DNA of 64,000 nt, taken from positions 14,179,501 through 14,243,500 of the forward strand of contig NC_091099.1 in NCBI RefSeq assembly GCF_024713975.1, in the 5' to 3' direction. Position numbers and translations under genes: made by a program. Positions 27,460 through 38,657 of this stretch are shown here, one piece after another (within the stretch, counting starts at the first letter, position 1; each line of letters starts with the position of its first letter). This DNA comes from Paralichthys olivaceus (lineage: Eukaryota > Chordata > Actinopteri > Pleuronectiformes > Paralichthyidae). Below the pieces are notes generated by a model. It was not told the origin of the DNA. It did no database searches and saw only the letters and a list, made by a program, of their open reading frames with translations.

Positions 27460-30400
27460 ATGCACGAAGAGGAGGATGGCAGCGACGCGAGACCCAGCGC
27501 GGCCCCGCGGATCTCGGCCGTCAGGTCCGTGGATGTGGCCGAGGTGGAGGGCTCGAAGGAGCAGGCCTCCAGGCTGTGCGGCTACCTGAACAAACTGTCC
27601 GGCAAGGGGCCACTGAGGGGCTACAAGCCGAGGTGGTTCGTGTACGACCCGAGGAAGTGTTACTTGTACTACTTCAAGACTCCGCAGGACGCGCTGCCGC
27701 TCGGACACATCGAGGTGGGCGACGCGTGTTTCTGCTACGACGTGGAGGGGGAAGAGGGTCAGTTTGAGGTCCGCACCGCCGGGAAGGAGTTCCTCCTGAA
27801 GGTACGTGCCGAAGGTGTGATGGCCCCCGGCAGCGCTGAGTCTCTGCTGCTGGGATCTGTCACTTCCTCCTCTGAGAGTGAAGAGCCAGACACACCCATT
27901 CACACTGGACACAGTCGTGTAGTCTCATACATGCGCGTCGTTTAGTCACCGTGAAGAAAGTCTGCATGAGTCATGTCTTCCCAGATCTGTCTGTTTACTT
28001 TTACACATTAATCGAGTTGCACATGAGCTCATCCATGTCACCTCTGCTTAGTAAGAGTGTCACATCCATAGACTGTATATATAAAAGTGTCTAATGTGAT
28101 GCCCCCCCCCCCTGTTCTGCTGTCATGTGACTTGTGACCGGGGTCAGTGCCAAACCAGGCCCTCTGGTCTCACTCAGCCTGGCTGCTGCTCATACTGAAG
28201 CAGATGGAGTGAATGGTTAACACCAGGCCCGCCTGCATGGCCCGAGGCAGGAACAGAGACTGAAACCAGCATCTGCGCTGGTTCACATGACAGATCTTTA
28301 TAGTAACCTGATATTTAAAGTGTTTCATATGTTTCATTGGACTCCACAGCTGTTATCTTGCATCCAGACAGGGGTTCATTCCATTACTATTGATGTTTGT
28401 TGTTGTTTAACCTTTGGACTCAAAACGCCTACTGGGCAAACACCTGAAACTTATGGTGCTTGTTTTTTTATCCATACAAGTGAATTAACTTTTGTGCTTT
28501 CAGAAATGCACCTCCTCCGGAGAATATCTGCACTTTCTCCAGAGGAGGTGCATGTGTGAGAAAAAAAACAGCAAGTAAAGTGCAGAACGAATTCTCCTGA
28601 CTTTATCCACAGGTCATGTCGGAAAGCAGCTTATTTGTGTTTTTGTGTTTGTGCTTCCAGGCCCCCAGCAGGCAGGTGATGCACTTCTGGCTCCAGCAGT
28701 TGCAGCAGAAACGGTGGGAGTACAGCAACACTCGGAGCTCAGGTCAGAGAGACAGCTGGAGCTCCCCGACCTTGGCCTACCCTGCCACTGGCCTTGTAGG
28801 CAAAGACAATGGTAGGCAGACACACACAGGTACACACAGTGCGAATGTACTTTATGGACACAACACGAGCGTCACAACTCTGTTTCATCATGTCCAGGGA
28901 ATCGCTGAAAGTAAACACCGGTATCTGATGGGTTAATGTTGACACAACTGCTGCAAACACCAGTCGAGTTCTTTTGTTGCCAGGTTCCCAAGTTGTAACA
29001 GTAAGAGCATGTTGGAGTGGTTGTATCGAGCATTGATTAAAGGAGAGATCAACAAAGGGGTGAAGAAAAGAGTTCACATTACTTTTTTAATCCAGTGTGT
29101 GTTTAAATCTTAATGCATTCAAATAATTAAGTATCTTAAGCCTCCAGAGGAACTCTGGAGAATTCTTTCACAGATGAACAAGCAGCTCAGATGCGCTCAC
29201 AACAGAAACAAATCCTCCAGCGTGTTCTAGTGAGGGGTGGTGCAGCAAACAGAGACAGAACGTAATGTATGAACTCTGCTGCCTACGTCTATGGCACTGT
29301 GTTTTTATCTGGAGACATTTGTTTTCTTTTTGTCTTAAATTTATGCATCTGTCGCATGTTAGAAACACCATCAACACACCCACTTGCTCCGGGGGAATCC
29401 TGCGGAGGATCCCCTGCTGTGTTCTCACATTGAGTTTCTGCAGATTTTATACTTGGAGGCAAGGCAGAGAAAGTTGATGTCGCACAATGCTGTGAATACT
29501 CCAGCAGGACGTTATTATCCTAGATCATAATACTCCACATGTCTTAATTCGATCAGGTTTATTCAGGATAACATCAGAACATGCTGTTCACACGAGTGTC
29601 TATTATTAGTATCCAGAATAATGTCTTTAAACATGAAAATGCACAAATTTTCCACTCTCCACTATGGGTGGGTGAAGTGTTTTAGTCCACAAAACCACTT
29701 CAAACGTGAAAAAACAAAAGAGAAAAAAAGCTCGTGTTGTGTCATCTAAGTGTCCGTAAACCTCGACATTCCAATTCGACTCGAAACTGTGTCATTTACA
29801 CCGTGTTTTTAGGAGGATATCAGGAGGACATCTATCTTTAGACATTTGTGTAAACAGAAAGTTTTTTGAAAGCGAAACATTATCTGATCTGTGAAGTTAG
29901 GTAAAAATGTATTCAGGTTTGGAAGTGTGCATTTGTAAAAGGATTTTACATGTGTTCAAATTACTATAATTACAAACACACAAGTCCATACAACACATAA
30001 AAATCATTGTACACATTTGTAGATCATGTGAAAAAAGAAGTGGCCACTTTTCCCTTTATACATCCTTCCCACACTTTCCTAGTTAATTTCATACAAAGAT
30101 GAAAATGTATATTTAGCATACTGGACTTAAAAATGCTACACAGTGATGGTTAGAGAGCTGCTCATGAACCCACAGGCATGCATCCTGATGTAAATAGCTT
30201 TCTGGGTAACTCCACTTCTTTTGCTTTATTTTGGAATCCTTTTGTGTCATTTCATCTAAAAAATAATAAGATAAATGCAAGACCCTAAGAAAGAGTAGTG
30301 GTGAGGTGAGTGCTGATGATATTCTCATCGTCCCTGTGTTGCACTTTAGATGGTTTCGTCTTTGAGAAGCTGAGCGACAGCATGGAGAAGGTCCGCAGCG

Positions 30401-33400
30401 ACTTTGCCATGGAGACAGAGACAGAGGGCGGGTCAATGGTGGGGATTCAGACGGCCAGAGGAGTCTCCACGAACCCTCTCAACTTCGCTCTCAGAAACAT
30501 TGGTACAGAACTCAGGTGAGGCTCAGTTAGATCGTACATACAGTTTCTAAAAAGGAAACACATTTTCAAGTCTTTGTTTCGAGTCCCTGCTAAACAGGTG
30601 CAGTTAGTTCGCAGTGTGTGTCTTAAGAGAGCTGTGGTGAGGAAACAAAACTCCTCCTCAGTTGTTCTTGAAGTTCTCAGCAGGAGAGGAAATTGTTAAA
30701 TCCAGCACACAAGTTGCTCCAGTATTGAGCCATCAACAGTTCCCTGTCTGGTACCACACAACACCTCCATTCAAGTGATGCAACACACTGAAATGCTAAA
30801 AATGCTAAATGTGGATTGGAATTTGCTCTGTAACCCTGATGGAAAGAGAGTTCACTTGTTGAGGTGCGCAGGAAACTTGGAGCAACTCAGCTGCGATGCT
30901 GTTCACTCCTCATAACCCCGCTCCATACCAGTCTGTTCTACCTTCAACGATGATATATAGCGATTCATTTTGTGGGCTCTTAAGGCAGCTACACTCATTA
31001 AAACTGTGTCCTTAATGTTTGACAGTTTGTTTGGTGGGTGCGTCAGTTGAGACACGTTGGACGTGGTGTGAGGTCAGGTGACAACTTGAGTCTCACACTT
31101 GTCGTGGCCTTTCACAACTGTTTTTACTTTAAAGAATGCTTTTATAACTATTCATAACTTCCCATCTGTTCCAGTGTGATGATATTATTGATTAGTATTT
31201 AATATAAAAAAGATGTTGGCAGCAGCAGGATTTTATGGCAACACTCGTAATAGATTAACAAAGGGTTTTTCATTGTGCTTATGTTACCATTCACAAATGA
31301 GTAGAACTTTTTGTTCCCTGCACTTTGTCCGTGATGTCTGATGAGTTGAAAGGCTCGTACAAAGTAGCAGTCACTATAGCTCCACTCTTGGTCTTACTCA
31401 CCCCCCTGTCTGGTTTCTGTTCTTTCAGGAACTCCATGTCTTATCTGCGGCAGGGCAAGGGAGCTGAGAACAGGCGCAGTGTGTTTTACAGTGGTAACAA
31501 CAGCACAGAGGAGTGGGAGCTGGTGGACGCCCCGCCCAAGGACTTCATTGAACAGAAACCTCATCCAGACACACACAGACGTACGTCCACTTCATGTTTC
31601 CTTTAAACACCCGCCTTCTGGACGATGTTAATACTGCAATCCCCAGAGAAGAAATGTTCTTTGTGTTGTGCTGCTTCACCCATTTGCTCAAAACCATAAC
31701 AAATGGACAATTTTTGCATCCAGCTCCTGAAGTCTCTTTCATAACCTGTACAAAATTCTCTTTTCCCTCAGATTCCTTTGGATCTGCATTTACGTTTGAC
31801 TTTGTGCGAAATTCGGCACGGCCCAGGAAGCCGCTGCTTCGGGACATGATGGCCTCTGGGAGGTTTGGGCGCAGTGCTGAGAGCTCGCAAGTGGAGTGTA
31901 ACGACAGCAAACCTTTGGAGATGCAGCTTCGCCTCCAGAACCAACAGGAAGAACTGACTCGCATGCAGCAGGAACAGGCCAAACTCCAAGAAGAGCTCAC
32001 CAGTCAGAAGGTACACACTGTCGTTATTCCTCCTAATGTAATAGTATTTCAAAATGGAGTGTGATAAATAATGCTGTTGAATCTGGTCTGCACTTTCCTG
32101 TCCCTGTCTTGGCATGAAGAATTTTGTGGTCCTTTAACTTTTCACTTAGCACCATTATCATTTCATCCATCACTTCAGTTCAAGGAAATACCCATCAAAT
32201 GAATAATAATCCCATTTGCCTAACTCTACTTCATTTTTAATGCCAATGAGGATTTTTTTAGCATGCTAACACTACTAGGTTAGCTGGTAACTCAATACAC
32301 AAAACTTCTGTCAAAATTCGAATTGCTTTGTTTCAACATGTTGCCATTGACTGTTTCCCAAAAGTGAAGCCAAGTCATCTTGATCGCCCCCTGGTGGCTG
32401 GATGCAGTTTAGATCATAAACCCCCACCTGCACTAGGTTTGTGGATGGGAGACAGACCAAACTCAAAATCCAATAACACGTCAAATTCATTTTTCAAGAT
32501 GGTTTCTGTTATTTAAGCAGTTCTTATCACTAAACATCAAGAGTTCATTTTTCCATTGAGGCTCTTCTGTCCAACATTTTAGTCATCTCTAAGTGATTGT
32601 AGCAAGGATTCATTGGTTTTCAATCAATCAATACAATTTTATTTGTATAGCCCATATTAAGGCTTTAACAAGGTGTGACATCCTCTGCCCTTAACCCTCA
32701 ACAAGAGTAAGGATGTTTTCACAGTGATATATTTATCAAATTTATAGACAAACTATGTCTTCACTTCATATTGTTAGAATCATCCACTTCAGGGGAATTA
32801 CCAAACTGACTTGAATGATTTAAATAGTATTTCAGTAAATTTGACTGAAGCCTGAGGTGTCTTAGAGCTTTGGGGTAGTTCCGATGTTCTCACTGACACA
32901 GGAAGACTGTAAAGTCATGCTGATTCAAGAACTGATGGAGCAACAGTTCTCCTCAAAACAGTCACCGGTGTGCTGCTCCCTGTTCTCGTTTTTAGTGTTT
33001 AGAGACTAGCTTGTGTGTGTGTGTGTGCGGGTCTGTGGGTGTGTGCCTCAGTTTGGAGGTTGTTAAGCATCAGCAGCTCCAACTTAGGCAGGAATTTACC
33101 AACTAACTCTGAGTGACTCTGGAGACGACTGGTTGTTGTCTCTGTGTAATTGGAAATACTCTGTCACTGTTCAGGTTTTAGTGGACTGAGGCTGACTCTG
33201 TATTGTTAATACTATTGATTTATATATTGATTTATATCAATATATGAAAGGGTGATTTAGGTTAATATCACTGCATAGAAAGATAATAATGCCCCTTGAT
33301 TACAGAGCTAATGGTGTGTGATTTTTACATTTGCAAACGCGATATGCTGTGGACAGTTTTCAGCATTTTCTACCTTCGTTAGAAAGTAGTTGCTACAGAA

Positions 33401-36400
33401 AACTTTTTGTTGCATGTGAAAATGATTGTGTTTGCATATGTGTGAGAGCGTGTGGGTGTGTTTGTGGAAGCATACTAGCCACATTTTCTCAGTGCAGCAT
33501 GTTTGAGGATGTTACACCTCTGTTATTGAAGTGAATGAGGCAGTTATGTGGTGGATAAACGTCACATGTTTCTCTGGTCAGCCTGACTCCAGATCCTGTG
33601 CATCGACAACATTTTTTTTATTCAATACATTTTTCGATTTACTTCCCTGTGCCCTGCATTTTGTTGTCAGCTTCAGTAACAAGCTGCAAGATTGTGGCGA
33701 TGAATTTAGAATACAACTTATTAGTTATTAGTCATAGATCATCAATCAAATTGTAGGACTTTACATATTATGATACCACTCCAGCCGATATTTACCCTTA
33801 ATATGTAGTAAGCTTAGTAACTCTGTTCCCAGAAATGATTCGAGTAAAAAGAAAATATTAAATGTAATTCAAATATTGTCCTTAGTAAATGTTATGATGG
33901 AGTACTGGGGTCACCTTACAAAAATAGAGTTGTAATATTAAAAGAAGTAGTAATGTTTGTGAAAATTAAGTCTTAATTTTCTGAATATAAATATGTAACA
34001 TTACAAGGAAAATCACAATGTTAAGAAAATTAAGTTTGTTATCTATTATTAAGTTATTATTTTGGGTAAAGTGTCATTTTAAAGGAGTAATATTAGAAGA
34101 TTAGCCTGTTGTCTGTGGTAAAATGAGGAATGTGGAGCACGCTATAATATACGTTTCACAAATAACAAAATACTTCATCTTCTGTCACATCAGTGCCACA
34201 TTATCATAAGTAACAGGACTTTGAAAAGATTTTATCTGCTCTGAAGAACGAATCACACAGACTTGGGACAATTTTTGTTTGTGGTCGACTGTGATGTTAT
34301 TGTTAGTTACATCTGAGTGATATTCAAAGGGGTCTCGTAGTTTCTCAACAAACGTTGAGATTGGTAACTAAGAGTTTTGATCTAGAAAGAGTGGAACTCC
34401 GGCAATTAGGGGTGTTCTGGGCGGTTTTCTCCTAAATAGTTTATTCTCATATTGTTACGACTTTATTCTTGTAATATTATGACATCAAATGCATGCTTTG
34501 CGTTGAACCATGCAACTTCATTTCAAAACATCATTGTGACCCTACAGGTCGACGTGTTGACAAATTTAATTTGTCTTTATGAACCAGGAGCTGGTTAGAC
34601 TTCTGCAGCAGACTCTCAGGACATCTCAGAGTGACAGGCCAACAGTGCGCTGTCCAGCCCCGGCTCCTGATCCGTCCACAGCCTCGCTCCAGACCCAGGA
34701 CTCAGTAGCAACCCAGGAAGAAATCGCCCAGCTGGAAAACCTGCTTCAGGAAAGAGACGGACAGATCCAGGACCTGTGTGGCCACATGGAGCGTCTCGCC
34801 TTGGAGAAGGAGAGCCTACAACAGGAGCTGAAAGGCTTGAAAATTAAAGTAGGAGAGATGAATGAGCAGCTGGGGATGATGATGGAGACCATCCAGGCTA
34901 AGGATGAAGTCATCATGAAGCTTTCGCAGGAGAGCCCTGAGAACAGTGGAAATCCAAATGACGCCAGTTCACTGTCTCCAAACAAAGAGAAGCAGGAGCT
35001 GGACATCTTGAAGGTGCAGTGGAAAAGCGATTTTTAGAGAGAGACAATGAAGCTGCTGATTTTACTCACTGATTCGGAGGGAATTGATTGGTAGTCCAGG
35101 AAAAGCTTCTTTAGCTTTAGTTTATGATCCAAAATTATTTTGTGATTAAGTTCTCACTGTTTAACCTGACAAACTATGTGTTTTTTATTTTCAGGACAGT
35201 CTTCAAGGCTACAAATCCCAGAACAAGTTCCTGAACAAAGAGATCCTGGAGCTGACAGTGTTACGCAGAAATGCAGAGAGCAGAGAAAAAGCTTTAGAAG
35301 CAAAGGTACTGTCTTGTGTTGGGTGGTTAATAGTGCATTTTCCTGTTAATAGAAACAGGAAGTCTGAGTAACTAGTAGGGGAATTCCAGTGTTGAACTTG
35401 GCTGGTGCCCCCTAATCCTTCAAATGCAAAACAAGAAAAAATTATCAGAAAATATATTGTAATCCTCTGCTTTTTTCCTTTCCTGCAGTATACGGCCCTG
35501 GAGGCCAAGTTGTGTCAGGTGGAGAGTAAATATCTGGTGCTGCTTCAAGAAGTGAAGACCCCAGTGTGTTCATCATCTGAGCAGAACCCTGCCTGTGACG
35601 TCATTTCCAGATTGTTAGAGGATGCACTGCAGGTAGAAGGCTCCGATCAGCAAGAGCACCCCATCTTCAAACCAAGCACTGTCAGGTATGGACATGAAAT
35701 ACTAAGAAACATTAGCAGCCAATGTGTCAGTTCCTGGACATGCATGTATGTGTGACAAAAATTAGTTTCAAGAGAGGAAGCACTGATATTATCTCTTAGA
35801 CTTTACAGACACAGTTGTATAAGAGTCACCAGACCTGTTTACTTTTATTTACAGGCACCTATTTAATAAACCAGAAAAACAGGCTCTAATGAGTGAGTGT
35901 ACTGATATATTTAATGATCTCTGAGCCTCTTTCTGTTTAATAAAAAGTTAGATAGACGACCAGCACTTTGTAGCAGTAGGTGGGGGCGGGGCAGTGTGCT
36001 AATAGTCAGTCCACGGACCAAGTTGAACCTTCTTCTATGTCCTCGGATAAACTACAACACATATCTGACCAGTGACAGGTGCAAAGCTTCGTCATGGCAA
36101 CAACATTTGCAGAATCACTTCCTGTTTGGCAATTTGTCTTTGGAGTAAAAGCAAAAACGTTTTGTGGCTGTAATGCTTTATATCGAGCTGAATTACAGAT
36201 TATTTGGAAAAGTTGTCAACTTGGATCCGAAGATTGCGGCAATTGTTTAACAGACTCTGAATAAGCCGACATGTAATGGATGAAAAAATAACACCAGTTA
36301 AGTAAATCATTCAAACTTATATATAAGCCACACGTGTGAACAGGAATACAGCAAATTCAGGTTCATTTTATGAAAAACAGTGATGATAAAATCTTCGCTG

Positions 36401-38657
36401 CAAATAAGTTTTCTAATTTCACTCTGCACCATTTTATAAAAAGTTATGCACACAACATCCAGCACACAAACAATAAAAAAGGGACAGTATATTGTAGAAC
36501 TGTTTGAGGAGGACTCACTTATGTCAAAGAATAATTCTGAAGAAAGCAGCCCATTCTAAACATGCAGGTTCACAACAGGTACTGCACACTCCAGTGAGCG
36601 TCACTGATTCTTGACACTTTTCTGCTTTGTCTCTGTATATTGAATCAACCTCAGTGAGTACGACGTGTTTGGCTTCAAGACGGTGCCTGAGGAAGAGGAG
36701 GAGGAGGAGAAGCTGGTTGCGAAGGTGAGAGCCTTGGAGCTGAAGTCGCTGTCCATGACGAACCAGGAGGTGTCTGTAGGAGTGAAGTGGGAGAACTACC
36801 TGGCCAGCACCATGAACAGAGACCTGGTGCGCTCCCCTGAGCTCAAAGCCCTGATTCGCTGCGGTGTGCCGCACGAGCACCGGTCCCAGGTGTGGCGCTG
36901 GTGTGTCTCCTTCCACGTTAAGAAGTTTCGGGACCATTTGGCGCCTGACTATTATGAGACATTACTGAATGTAGCCAGGGACAAGCCCAACCCAGCCTCG
37001 AAGCAGATCGAGCTGGACCTGCTGCGTACTTTGCCCAACAACAAGCACTACTCCTCTCCGAGTGCGGGCGGCATCCAGAAACTCAGGAACGTCTTGATGG
37101 CGTTCTCCTGGAGGAACCCAGATATTGGCTACTGTCAGGGGCTGAACAGGTACTGGAGGGGATTTGGTTTTTCTCCACTTCCCTCTGTCCTCCCATGCCA
37201 ACCATTCATTTTTATTGCATGTATTTCCTCAGGCTGGCTGCCATTGCCTTGCTCTATTTGGAACAAGAAGACGCCTTCTGGAGCCTTATAGCTATTGTGG
37301 AAGTGTTCATGCCGAGAGACTATTATACCAAGACTCTGCTTGGCTCACAGGTAAACAAGCTCTAATTATATACTGTGATACTGGAGAACATGGGACAAGT
37401 TGCTGCTTCCTCAGGAGTGTTTTTTTTCTTGTGATGTCATGTTCATGTGACCGAGCCTGCTGCTCATGACTTGCCAGAGCAGGAATGCAGTGCGGAGATC
37501 AGTCTTTCTGTCTGCTGGTCTTTTTTTTCTCAAGTTTTTCCTCCTGCTGTGAAAATAATCTTCTCTGTGTCTTGGTTTTGTCTTTGCAGGTTGATCAGCG
37601 CGTGTTCAAGGACCTGATGTGGGAGAAGCTGCCGCGGCTTCACACCCACTTTGAGCAGCACAAGGTCGACTTCTCCCTCATCACCTTCAACTGGTTCCTG
37701 GTGGTGTTCGTGGACAGCGTGGTGAGCGACATCCTCTTCAAGATCTGGGATGCCTTTCTGTACGAAGGTCCAAAGGTAAGAGGCAAAAGAGAAAGTTAAA
37801 CTCTGATCCTCTGGGATGTTTTGATTTCTGGGATTTGTGTTTTTTGTGTGAGTTTGAATAACTCCAGACCTCTAGTTAATTTTGTCTTATCTCATCTTTA
37901 TTTATTAACAATGGATCGAGTGCTTTAGCCCTTTTTTTTAGCTTTTTTCTAAAAGTTAAATATAAACTCATTTACGACAACAGCAGACATCTATTTTCAG
38001 TTAGAGGAGCTCTGGTAAACACTGTAAACTATTGGCAAAGTACCAAAAAAACAACACTTTTAAACAATGATATATTCATGCACTGTGGCTTTTACATTGC
38101 AGCTTTTAACCACAATGAATAAATATGACAGTAAACCTGGACTAACTTGTTTTGGCCCTTTGTTGGCAACAGAACCAAACTGTGGAGAATTTACAGCTTT
38201 TGATACTTTGCCTGCTACAGATCATATTTCGCTCCGCCCTCGCTCTCTTCAAGTACAAGGAGGAAGAGTTTTTGAAGTTGCAGGATTCCACAGCCATCTT
38301 CAAATATCTCCGATACTTCACAAGAACAATTCTGGATTCAAGGTACAGTCACTGCTAACTGTTTGTTTTGGTGTACATATCCACAGCACAGTGTCTGCAC
38401 AACAATACGAAACATCCAAGACTGACACAACTGTTTATCCACCGTCTCTGTTTATGTCCAGGAAGCTGATGAGCATCGCCTTCGGGGACATGAACCCGTT
38501 CCCCATGAGGCAAATCCAGAACCGCCGCTCCTTCCACCTGGAGAAAGTCCGTCTGGAGCTGACGGAGCTGGAGGCCATCAGACAGACCTTCCTCAGGGAG
38601 AGGGAGTCGAGTCAGGACGGACGGATCTTCGTCAGCGACGATGAGGAGGATAATTAA
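27460..38657 (+). CDS. tbc1d2b: TBC1 domain family member 2B (Rab GTPase-activating protein)
   Basis: Endosomal Rab-GAP, reported to act on Rab22-type GTPases. Coding exons: 27460-27801, 28661-28811, 30350-30515, 31429-31580, 31772-32010, 34588-35013, 35195-35305, 35489-35685, 36655-37149, 37233-37350, 37590-37775, 38221-38342, 38462-38657, all GT-AG, giving 966 aa (human about 963). The PH domain lies at roughly residues 38-140, starting LCGYLNKLSGKGPLRGY. A coiled coil runs about 330-550, with LQQELKGLKIKVGEMNEQLG. The TBC domain runs about 655-870. Its IELDLLR motif supplies the arginine finger and IGYCQGLN the glutamine finger, so it should be catalytically active. It ends VSDDEEDN. A seven-Glu run lies in PEEEEEEEK. 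The start ATG at 27460 is followed directly by the family N-terminus. Longer introns (28812-30349, 32011-34587, 35686-36654) hold repeats but no further exons. Confidence 0.97.
28506..28553. repeat. Short hairpin-forming inverted repeat
   Basis: Arms 28506-28524 and 28535-28553 are 19-base reverse complements with one mismatch, separated by a 10-base loop. It lies in tbc1d2b intron 1. Confidence 0.8.
32340..32500 (-). repeat. Dispersed repeat family C, CTCF-motif-bearing copy
   Basis: In reverse orientation this reads as the common fish repeat with blocks GGTTTATGATCTAAACTGCA, CCAGCCACCAGGGGGCGATC and TTGGCTTCACTTTTGGGAAA. A related copy lies at 44705-44860. Confidence 0.6.
32385..32397 (-). 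promoter_or_regulatory. CTCF-type core motif in a repeat
   Basis: CCACCAGGGGGCG on the minus strand is the classical CTCF core. It is part of family C repeat sequence inside tbc1d2b intron 5, so it may be only a repeat-borne match. Confidence 0.4.
32621..32712 (+). repeat. Dispersed repeat family B
   Basis: CAATCAATCAATACAATTTT, TTGTATAGCCCATATT, then GTGTGACATCCTCTGCCCTT and AACCCTCAACAAGAGTAAGG: a widespread fish repeat that I recognise by eye. A second, opposite copy lies at 61383-61457. Confidence 0.65.

Noticed and set aside
27367-27912. 181-residue minus-strand open frame over the first tbc1d2b exon
   Set aside because: Shadow of the GC-rich PH-domain exon. The sense strand matches TBC1D2B; the antisense product has no recognisable features.
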